Shown piece after piece: positions 28,093 through 40,000 of a DNA stretch of 64,000 nt. Location of the stretch: NCBI GenBank assembly GCA_030679035.1, contig JAUXTH010000114.1, positions 31,231-95,230 on the forward strand, read 5' to 3'. A program made the translations under genes and the position numbers. Position 1 is the stretch's first letter; each line of letters opens with the position of its first letter. The stretch is from Methylobacter sp. GTDB lineage: Bacteria > Pseudomonadota > Gammaproteobacteria > Methylococcales > Methylomonadaceae. The notes below the pieces were generated by a model that ran no database searches, was not told the origin of the DNA, and was given only the letters and a program-made list of their open reading frames with translations.

Positions 28093-31000
28093 ATGAATAC
28101 CGTACAAGAACTAAAAGAAATTGAGGAAGCGATACTAAAAGCAAGCTCAGCCGGTATTCAGCCGACCGCTAAATGTACGCAGAGCCACATACAAGCGCCT
28201 GCCCATACCGGTCTTCCCGAGCCGATTGCGATCATAGGATTATCCGGCTTTTTCCCGAAAAGCAACTCGGTTGACGAGTTCTGGCGCTTGCTGGATCAGG
28301 ACGCATCATTAATCGAGGAGATTCCATCCAGCCGCTTTGACTGGCGAAAATTTTATGACCCGACCGGTAAAAAGGCGGGGGAAAGCCGGAGTAAATGGGG
28401 AGGCTTCATTCCCGACATCGCCGGGTTCGATCCGGCTTTTTTCAATATTCTGCCCGGTGAAGCCGTCACGATGGATCCTCGGCAACGTTTGTTGCTGATG
28501 TCGGCCTACCAGACGCTTGCCGATGCCGGATACGCGCCGGAATCCCTGAAACAAAGCAAAACCGGCGTATTCGTTGCGATACAGGATAACGAATACCTGC
28601 AACTGCTCAAAGATGCCGGAGTCGATACCGGGGAGTGGTACGCGCAAACCTGCCTGCTGGCAAACCGGATTTCCTATTTCTTTGATTTTCGCGGGGCCAG
28701 CGAAGTTGTCGATGCTCAATGCCCCGGAGCCGCCGTCGCGATACACCGTGCCGTTAATGCGCTACGCTCGGGAGAAATGGATCAGGCACTGGTAGGTGCA
28801 GCCAATCTGTTACTAAGGCCGGAGCCTTTTGCATTGCTGTCGGACTCCGGGCAGTTAAGCCCCACCGATTCGGTCAACTCATTCGGTTTGCATGCACAGG
28901 GACACTTGCGCGCGGAAGGTGTTGCAAGCCTGCTGTTGAAGCCGCTATCCAAGGCGCTCGCCGATAAAGATTCAATTTATGCGCTGATCAAGAACACCGC
29001 CGTCAACTATAACGGCCAGGGCGGCGCGTCGATTGCCGCGCCCAATACCGACAGCCATGTCGAACTGATAAAAACCTGTTACCAGCAAGTCAATATCGAT
29101 CCGCGGCAAGTGCGCTATATTGAGGCGCAGGGCATGGGTAATGTTCTGTCCGACCTGGTCGAATGGCAGGCATTTAACCGTGCGCTCAAGGACATTGCTC
29201 GGCAACAGCAGGTTTCGCTTGCGCCCGGCATGTGCAAGATCAGTACGGTCAAGCCGATGATGGGGCATATGGAGTCGGCATCGGCTTTGGGAGCTTTGTT
29301 CAAGGTTGTGCGCAGCATGCAAACCGGCGTCATCCACAAGATTGTCAATTTCACAGACTATCATCCCGACATGGACAGGGAAAACCAGCCCTGTTCACTG
29401 GCGACAGAAACGGCAGTGTGGCCGAGGACAAACGGCGCCCGGCTGGCGGGTGTGCATTGTTACGGCATGGGCGGGATTAACGCGCATCTATTGATAGAGG
29501 AATTTGACCAGAGCCAGCATCAACACAACGATGTCGGTCTGGAACGACAGGGCGATTATGCGGCTGGGCAGGCAGAACAGATTAAGCCTGAGCCGGTGTT
29601 GATCGTATTGTCGGCAAAAAGCGAGTCTTGTTTAACAGCAATGGTCGGACAGCTTGATCAACTTCTCGGTCAAGAGGGTCAAACCGCGCGCCTTAGCGAT
29701 ATTGCCTTTACCCTTCAGGTCGGGCGGGATGCATTGGAGCACCGTATTGCCTGGGTCGTGCGATCACAACAGGAACTGATCAGCGGGCTGAAAAAATATC
29801 TTGGCAGCACCGCTGAAACCGGCTGTGGACATGTTTATCAGGGGCATCCGAAAGATGCTTCGACCAGCCGCCAAGCCCCGTTGACGGGAGACAACCTGCA
29901 TGCGCTGGCAGCCTATTGGGTGAATGGCGGTTCCGTATCATGGACGTCACTGTCCAGCGGCAAAAATGTCCGCCGTGTGCGGCTGCCCGTTTATCCGTTT
30001 GATAAGCAGCAGTACTGGATACGCACGGACAATACCGCAAATATATCGGTTCGTGCTGATGACAACCAAACCGGCGAACATAGGATCAGGGACTACCTGA
30101 TTTCAATGCTCGGCGAAGCGTTGCAGCTGCCGCCGGAAAAAATTAACCCCGAACAGCATCTATACGATTTCGGCATCGATTCGATTATCGGCATGAAATT
30201 GCTGCGCGGCCTGGCACGCACATTTGATCTCGATGTGCAGGGCAGGGATATGCTGGAATATCCGACCATACAAGCCCTGTCCCGCTATCTTGGACAGCAG
30301 TTAAACCAGCAGCCGGATCAACAGTCTGCGGGCAGCCTGGCATTTTCGGAGAACTCTCAACAGGCAACCGGGCAAAGCCGGCAAGCGCAGAGATTCCCGC
30401 TTTCTGAAGGCCAGAAAGGCTTGTGGATCTTGCAAAAGTTGGTTCCGGATATGAGCGCTTACAATATCCCGCTGTGCTTTCATATCGCGCAATCGGTTGA
30501 TGCCGGTGCTTTAAAGAAGGCCTGCCGTTTTTTGCTGGATCAGTATCCTATATTGGGTAGCGTGTTTGCCGCACAGGATGGCGAGCTGATCCGGGAAACC
30601 CGTACAGAACCGGTATTGGCGCCTGTATCGATAATGGAACAGCAGGATGTTTCAGCGCTGGACCCCGAACAGTTGCTGACGCACATAAGGACAATAGCCA
30701 AGCTGCCGTTTGAACTGGGCTCAGATCCTTTGGTGCGCTTCCATTTATTAAGCCGCGGCCAGCGTGACAATTACCTGCTGTTGACGCTGCATCATATTGT
30801 TTTTGACGGCGGCTCGTTCCTGCCTGTGGTCAGCACATTGCTCAATGCGTATCAGCAAATTTCACAAGGAAAGACACTGGCGCCGGCTGAAGCAGCCGAC
30901 CACTACCCCGACTTTGTGCAATGGGAGCAGCAAATGCTTTCCGGCGCAGAAGGTCACAAGCATCGTGCTTACTGGATGCAGCAGTTATCGGGCAAGCTGC

Positions 31001-34000
31001 CGGGACTGAATCTGTTTACCGATTATCCCCGCGCCGCAAGCAGCCGTTTCGAGGGGCGGACGCATTCAATCCGGCTTGATTCCGCGTTGAGCGGGCAGAT
31101 CAGGTCATTTGCCCGGCAACAGAGGATGAACCTGTCCACGCTGTTCTTGGCGCTGTTCAACATACTGCTGCATCGCTATACTGGCCAGGACGACATCATC
31201 ATCGGCATGCCGGAAAAAGGGCGTTCGCAAGAGCGTTTTGACAGCGAGGTGGGATATTTTATCAATATGCTGCCGATACGCAGCCGGGATCTGGGGCAAA
31301 AACCGTTCGCAGCCCTGATGCGTGAGTTGCAGCTGACCATGAGCGATGCGCTGGATCATGCCGCCTATCCTTTTCCGGTGCTGGTCAGTGACTTGGGTAT
31401 TGCACCGAGCGAGGACTTTTCGCCGGTTTTTCAGGTTGCGTTCGAATATCAGAACGTGTTCTCCTCCGGCGATTTACTGACTTTTCAGCGGCAGTTCCAG
31501 GATGCCCTGTCGATAACGCTGATCGAAGAAATCGCCCAGGAAGGGGAGTACGAACTGGTCCTTGAAGTCAGGGAAGGCAAGGACGACTTTGCCCTGAACC
31601 TGAAATATAACCCGACCCTATTTAAACCGTCGACCATCGCCAGACTGGCGGAACATCTGGTCAACCTGGCCGGGCAGGCCATTGCCCATCCTGAGCAAAT
31701 GCCGGGCGAACTCGGCATGCTGGCCGACCAAGAACAAAAGTTGTTGCTCGATGACTGGAACAACACCGCAACAGATTACCCGGCGCAGCAGTGCTTTCAT
31801 CAATTATTCGAGCAACAGGTCCGGTTGACGCCGAATGCGGTCGCGGTTGTTTTTGAACATCAGCAACTCAGCTACGCCGAGCTGGATCAAAAAAGCACGC
31901 AGTTGGCCAAATATCTGCAACAGGCCGGGTTGAAACCGGACCAGCTAGTGGCTGTTTGCGTTGACCGGTCTGTCGATATGATGGTAGCCCTGCTCGGCGT
32001 AGCCAAGTCGGGTGCAGCCTGGCTGCCTATGGATCTGCGCTATCCGGCCGACCGGCTGAGCTTTATGTTACAGGACAGTCAGGCATTGATGGTGCTGACA
32101 CAGGCAGATTTTCAACAGCGGCTGCACGGTATAGCTGCCAAAGCGGGACTCGGCGACTTCCCTGTCATTTCGCTGGACAGCCAATGGGATGACATTGAAT
32201 GTCAGGCGCAGCGCGGCGACTTGCGCCGACAGGCGAATGCGGATCATCTGGCCTATGTCATTTATACATCCGGCAGCACCGGCGCTCCCAAAGGCGTCAT
32301 GATCCGGCACCAGTCGCTGACCAATTTCCTGCTTTCAATGGCGAAAGAGCCTGGTTTCCAAGCTGGCGACAGGCTGCTGGCGGTCACCACCTACTGCTTC
32401 GATATTGCCGCGCTGGAACTGCTGCTGCCTCTGGTGCGCGGGGGATGCTGCTGTATTTGCGCTACGGATAAACTGAACGACAGCGAGCGTCTGCAACAGG
32501 AGATAAAACGGCTGCAACCTACCGTCATGCAGGCTACTCCGTCTACCTGGACCATGCTGTTTCATAGCGGCTGGCGTAATGAACAAGGCATAAAAATACT
32601 GTGCGGCGGTGAGCCTTTGCCGCAAGCGTTAAAGCAGCAGTTTGTCGCCAGCGGCAGTGAGGCCTGGAATATGTACGGGCCTACCGAAACAACCATCTGG
32701 TCGACAGTCGCCCCGATTACGAACGACGCGCCGATCAATATCGGCAAGCCCATCGCCAATACGCAGGTCTATATTGTCGATAGCAACAACCGGCTGGCGC
32801 CAATAGGCCTGCCCGGCGAATTCTGTATCGGCGGCGACGGTCTGGCCAAAGGCTACCTGAACAATCCGGCCCTGACCGGGGAAAAGTTTATCGATAACCC
32901 GTTCAAACCGGGCAGCAGGCTTTACCGCACCGGCGATTTGGCGCGCCGGCGCGAGGACGGCGTGCTGGAGCATCTGGGGCGTTTGGATCATCAGGTCAAG
33001 ATTCGCGGTTATCGCATAGAGCTGGGTGAAATAGAAAGCCGGCTTTACCGGCACCCGGCAATTCGGCAGAGCGTGGTCGTCGCCCGCGAACAGCAGGGCG
33101 GCAAGCAACTGGTCGCTTATTATGTAAAGCATTCAGACCATGACCTGTCGCAGGCGCAGTTGCAGAATTATCTGGCCGAACAGTTGCCGGACTATATGGT
33201 TCCGGCGATCTTTGTTGCGGTGTCGGAAATTCCGATAATGGCTAACGGCAAAACGGACCGCAACGCGCTGGCGGCGCGGGAACCGGTTATCGATCGCAAG
33301 GACAGCTATGTTCCGCCGCAGTCGGAAATAGAACGGGCGGTGCTTTCCATCTGGCAGGCATTGTTGAATATCGGGACTATGGGCGTTACCGACGGCTTTT
33401 TTGAGCTCGGTGGCAATTCGGTTTTGTCGGTGATGCTGGCGCAACGGATCAGCGAGGCATTCGATGTTAAATTCAGCGCGCCGGATTTGTTTAAATACCC
33501 GACCGTGCAGGACATCAGCCTGTTCATCGGTAAGGCCAGAGGCCGTGAAACCGTTTCTCCAACCGTGAAGCCGGCAGCGCCCGAGGCCACTGCAACTAAA
33601 CCGCGTTCCGCAGCAGATACCAAAACCTACCCAGACTACTACCAGCACAGTCTGGCGATCATCGGCATGTCCTGTCATGTGCCGGGCGCTAAAAACCCGA
33701 TGCAATACTGGCGGAATTTACGGCAGGGCAAAGAAAGCTCAACACTGCTTTCGATCGAGGAACTGCGTAATGCGGGCATTGCCGAAGAATTGATCAACAA
33801 CCCGAACTTTATCCCGCTGCAATACAGCATGGAAGGAAAGGACCTGTTTGATCCGGGTTTTTTCAATATTTCCCCTAAAAACGCCGCCTTTATGGATCCG
33901 CAGTTTAGGATGCTGTTGCAGCATTCCTGGCAGGCAATCGAGGATGCCGGGTACGTCGCCGGAGAAATTCCTGAAACAGCGGTGTTTATGTCGGCCAGCA

Positions 34001-37000
34001 ACAGCTTTTATAAAACGCTGCTGCATAACTCCGGAACAGTTGACGCCGCAGACGAGTATGCAGCATGGATTGCCGCACAGGGAGGCACCATTCCGACCAT
34101 GATTTCCTATCAACTGGGGCTGAAAGGGCCGAGTTTTTCGGTACATTCCAACTGTTCATCGTCACTGGTCGGATTGTATCTGGCCAATCAGAGCTTGCAG
34201 TTAAACGAGGCGAAATACGCCCTGATCGGCGGCGCAACCTTGTTTCCGATACCGGGCGCGGGCCATGTTTACCAGCCCGGCATGAATTTTTCCAGCGACG
34301 GCCACTGTAAGGCCTTCGATGCGTCTGCCGACGGGCTGGTCGGCGGCGAAGGCGTTGCCGTGGTGATGGTCAAAAAAGCCATTGATGCGATTGAGGACGG
34401 CGATCATATCTATGCGCTGGTGCGCGGCGTCGCGGTCAATAATGACGGCTCGGATAAAGCGGGCTTCTATGTGCCGAGCGTCAAGGGTCAGGCCGATGTG
34501 ATTCAAAAGGTGCTCAGAGCCACCGGCGTCAATCCCGAAACTATCGGCTACGTTGAAGCGCACGGAACCGGCACCAAGCTGGGCGACCCGGTCGAAGTGA
34601 TGGCCTTGAACGAGGTTTATCAACGCTACACGGCAAAAAAACAGTTCTGCGGCATTGGCTCGGTAAAACCCAATATCGGCCATCTGGATACCGTTGCCGG
34701 ATTGGCCGGTGTCATCAAGGTTGCGCTCAGTTTGCAGCACGGTGAAATTCCGCCGTCGATAAACTATAAAACCCCAAACCCGGAGATTGATTTTGCATCT
34801 TCCGCTTTTCGCGTGATCGATAAACTGACCGAATGGCAAAGCGGTAGCGAGCCGCGCCGCGCCGCGCTGAGTTCGTTCGGCATCGGCGGAACCAATGCGC
34901 ATGCCATATTGGAAGAATACCCATCGGTACAAGCGGACAGGCAGCCCCTAGAGTCATTACAAAATGGCGACCAAGTCATTGTGCTGTCGGCCAAAACCGA
35001 AGCGCAGCTACAAGCCTATGCCGCCAAATTGTTGCAATATATCGAGACAGAGCTTGATCCTCTGCAAATCAGGCTACAGGACCTGGCTTTTACCTTGCAG
35101 TCCGGGCGCGAGGCCATGTCTTGGCGGCTTGCGTTGCGGGTTGGCGGGATCAGCGAACTGGCCGGAAAATTGAAGCAATATGCAGCAGGCGCTGCCGTGA
35201 TCGAAGACTGCTTTCAGGGACAAGTCAAACAAAGCGGCGAAGCGGCATTGTTCCTGGCCGATCATGATGATGGCAATGACCTGGTTACACTGTGGCTGGC
35301 GAGAGGCCGGCTGGATAAGGTTGCCAGAGCCTGGACAGGCGGCCTGGATTTTGACTGGTCACTGTTGCATCAGAACGGTGCATGCCGTCGTATCAGTCTG
35401 CCGACCTATCCGTTTGCCGAGGAACGCTACTGGGTCGAATCAATACCGGGCGATAGCCGGAATTTCAAACCGGTTCCATTTATACAAGCCGATGCAGCCA
35501 ATGCGGTGCTGATTGCGCATCCGGTATGGAAACCGCAAATAGCCGACACCGCTATAAACGGGCCGGTTTACGGTCGGCATCTGATCATGCTCTGCGGATT
35601 TGATGCGGCGGAGCGGGCTGACCTTGAAACGCGCATGCAAGACGCCGATTGTATTGAGTTACAGCCGACCGGTGCGACACCGGCACAGAGTTATCAGACG
35701 ATCTGTGTGCAGGTTTTTAACGTCATTAAACAGATTGCCGCGGACAATATCCAGCACACGCTGATTCAGGTTGTGCTGGCCGGGGACGGAGAACAGCAGC
35801 TCTATGCCGGCCTGTCCGGGCTGCTGAAAACCGCAAGGCTGGAGAATCCGAAAATGATTACCCAGCTTATCGTTACCGGTTCGGACAATACCGCGCAGAC
35901 GGTTGCGATGAAACTGACAGAGAACAGTTTTTGCCCTGACGACAGCTATATCCGCTATCAGCCGCAACGTATGATCATCGATTGGGAAACCCTGGCAAGC
36001 GATGAAAGGCCTGATCTGCCGTGGAAAGAACGCGGTGTCTACCTGCTTACCGGCGGCGCAGGCGGCCTAGGCATAATGTTTGCCGAGGAAATCGCAAGAC
36101 AAGTGCAACGGGCGACGCTGGTGTTGGTCAATCGCTCGGAATTAACGGCGCGTCAACTGCAACGGGTTGAATCGCTCAGATCAAAAGGCATTAGCGTTGT
36201 CTGTCAACAGGCCGATGTCAGCAGGCAACAGGATGTTGACGCATTGATCGCGGATATTATCCGGCAGTTTGGAACGATAGACGGCATCCTGCATGGCGCA
36301 GGCGTTATTCAGGACAACTTTATCCTGAACAAGTCGGCAGCGGAGTTTGAAGCGGTGCTCGCCGCCAAAGTTGCCGGCACCGTGAATCTGGACAGCGCGA
36401 CGCGCGATGTCGGACTGGACTTTTTTGTCTTGTTTTCGTCGGCAGCGGCGGTTTTGGGCAGCGCAGGACAGGCCGACTATTGTGCAGCCAACGCCTTTAT
36501 GGACGCCTTTGCCCATTATCGCAATGAGCAAGTGACTTCTAAACAGCGCCGGGGACATACCCTGGCGATCGATTGGCCGCTCTGGCAACATGGCGGCATG
36601 CGCATCGATGCGGCGGCGGAGCAGGCGATGCGGCAGACGACCGGGATTGTTCCGATGCAGACCGAAATCGGACTCCAGGCGCTGTACCGTAGCCTGGCTT
36701 CAGGCCGGGCTCAGACGCTGGTGCTGGAGGGCGATGCCGCCGTAATCCAACGTTTGCTGGCTGCAGGGCAATCGCGGCCTGCCGTAGCGCAACAGACAGC
36801 GCATTCAGATGCGACCATCGATACCGATATGCTCCGGCAAAAAACCGTTCAACAATTGAAATATCTGCTGACGGAAACTGTCAGAATACCGCTGGAGCGC
36901 ATTCAAGCACACGAACCGATGGAAAAATACGGTATCGATTCGATTGCCATCACCCAGCTAAATCAAAAACTGGAACGGGTGTTCGGCAGCATTTCCAAAA

Positions 37001-40000
37001 CCTTGTTTTATCAATACCAGACAGTGGATGCGCTGGCGGGCTATCTGGCTGCCGATTATCCCAACGCTTGTCTGGCCTGGACTGGACAAAGCGCCGCAAC
37101 AACAGCCGAAAGGCCGGTTGACCGTCCTGAACCGATCCGTCCGGTTACGGTGCAATGCAGCGCTCCAGCCCAACGTATCGAAAGCAGCAGATTCGATTTG
37201 TCCGGTTCAGTGCAGCCGCCCACAATACAGGAGCCCATCGCTATCATCGGCATCAGTGGCCGTTATCCTCAGGCCGACACCCTGGAAAAATTCTGGGAAA
37301 ACCTGAAGACGGGCAAGGACTGCATCAGTGAAATTCCGTCTGACCGTTGGCCGATGCAGAATTTTTTCGACGACGATCCGAAACAGGCGGTGGCGGCAGG
37401 AAAAAGCTACAGCAAATGGGGCGGCTTTATCGACAGTTTTGCCGACTTTGATCCGCTGTTTTTCAATATTTCCCCGCGCGAAGCGCTGACGATCGACCCG
37501 CAGGAGCGCCTGTTTTTGCAATGCGCTTGGCAGGCTTTGGAAGACGCCGGTTATACGCGGGAGACCTTGCGGCAGAATGTCGGCGTTTTTACCGGTATCA
37601 CCAAAACCGGCTTCGACTTGTACGGCCCTGAGCTATGGCGGCAAGGCCGGATTGTATTCCCGCATACGTCATTCAGCTCGGTCGCCAATCGCATCTCCTA
37701 TTGCCTGAACCTGCACGGCCCCAGCATGCCGATTGACACCATGTGCTCATCGGCATTAACGGCGATCCATGAAGCCTGCCAGCATATCCGCCACGGCGAC
37801 TGCGATATGGCGATTGCCGGCGGGGTCAATTTGTATCTGCATCCGTCGACTTATGTCGGCCTGTGTTCGGTGTATATGCTGTCCAGAGACGGGCAATGCA
37901 GAAGTTTCGGCAAAGGCGGCAACGGATTCGTGCCGGGCGAGGGTGTCGGCGCGGTGCTGCTTAAACGGCTGTCGCAGGCGGTACGGGACGGCGACCCCAT
38001 TCATGCGGTCATTCGCGGCAGCAGCGTCAATCATGGCGGTAAAACCAACGGCTATACCGTACCCAACCCCAATGCGCAGGCGGAGCTGATCAGGGACACC
38101 CTGCAAAAAGCAGGCGTCGATGCAAGAACCGTCAGCTATATGGAAGCGCACGGAACCGGTACGGAGTTGGGCGACCCGATCGAGATGACCGGATTGACCG
38201 AGGCGTTCCGGCATTACACAAACGATACCGGATTCTGCGCGCTGGGTTCGGTCAAGTCCAATATGGGCCACCTGGAAGCGGCCGCAGGCATGGCCGGGTT
38301 AAGCAAAATAATACTGCAAATGCGGCATGGTCAAATCGCGCCCAGTCTGCATGCGCAGCAGTTAAACCCGAATATCGATTTTGCCGCCACGCCTTTTACC
38401 GTTCAGCAGCATCTTGCCGACTGGCAGCGGCCAACGCTGAAGATTGACGGCGAAACCCGCGAATTCCCGAGAAGAGCCGGTCTTTCCTCATTCGGCGCGG
38501 GCGGTTCAAACGCCCATTTGGTGCTGGAGGAATACACTCCGCAGGTTGTGCGGCCAATGCCTGAGATCATCAGGCCGGAGTCTCCGGCTGTCATTGTGTT
38601 ATCGGCAAAAACTGACGAGCGGTTGCGGCAGGTTGTTGCCAATTTGCTCGATTCCCTGACCGAAAACGAAGCGAGCGAACCGGATCTGCACAATATCGCT
38701 TACACCTTGCAGGTCGGGCGCGAAGCCCTGGATGAACGCTTGGGCTTGGTGGTGTCTTCGATAGCGGAGCTTAAACATAAACTGGCCGAGTTTCTCGACA
38801 CCGGAGACAGCATGCCGGATGTCAGCCGCGGCAGAATCCAGCGCAACAAGGATGCATTTGTCGCGCTTGCCGATGACGAAGAATTTCAGGATACGGTCGA
38901 CAAATGGATCGCGCGGGGCAAATACACCAAGCTGCTTGATTTCTGGGTTAAAGGGCTGACTGTCGATTGGCCTGAACTTTACCCGGATAAAAAGCCGCAG
39001 CGCATTCACCTGCCGGTCTACCCGTTTGCCAAGCAGCGTTATTGGCTGGATGTTGACGCCGATAACTTACAGGCACCGGCAACAGACGCGGATGATTCCG
39101 GCGAAGTTGCCGCGCAACAGGCTGAGTTGATCATGATGCACCCGGTTTGGGATGCGCTGGTGCCGCAAGACTGCGCAGTATTTCCGTCCGTCACATCAAG
39201 GCTGGCGATTGTCGGCGGCACCGACCGGCAAAAACAGGCGATCCGCGAGCAGTACAAAAATGCAATCGATCCGGCCATAGCGCCGGGACAAGACATCCAG
39301 TCGATCACTGGGCAGTTGCAGCAACTGGAACGGTTGGATCATATCGTCTGGATTGCGCCGGAATGCGAATTACGAGCGATAACCGATGAGTTAATTATCG
39401 CCGCGCAGCAAGACGGCGTCATGCAATTGTTCCGGCTGGTCAAAGCCTTGCTGGCTTCGGGTTATGCCGATGCCGACTTGGGGCTGACCGTGATTACCAC
39501 GCAGGCGTTGGCGGTTCACGAGCGGGACACGGTTAACCCGGTTCACGCCGCCGTGCACGGGCTGGTCGGCAGCATCGCCAAGGAATATCCGAAATGGAAG
39601 CTAAGAGCGCTGGATGTGGCCGACGAAGCCGATTGGCCGGTAGCGGGAATGTGGCGCTTGCCGCCGCATCCGCAGGGGGAAAGTTATGCCCGGCGCGGGC
39701 AGGACTGGCTGCAACAAAAGCTGGTGCCGCTACGCGATGCGGCGGCTAGTGCGGATGTCTATCGCGATCAGGGCGTTTATGTCGTGATCGGTGGTGCCGG
39801 GGGGCTGGGCGAAACCTGGAGCAGGGCGATGATCCGGGATTACCAGGCCAACATTATCTGGCTGGGAAGGTCCGAAAAGGATTCGGCGATTCAGGCCAAA
39901 CTGGATGCCGTGGCCGGATACGGCGTTGCGCCGGAATATATCCAGGCCGACGCCCGCGATCCCGAGGCGATGCGGGAGGCTTACCGGCAGATCAAGCAGC

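Noticed and set aside
28219..29513. KS1 as a KSQ decarboxylative loading domain
   Set aside because: The Cys is retained; the Gln replaces the HGTGT His, which is a different type of change. It also precedes a condensation domain, unlike a starter module.
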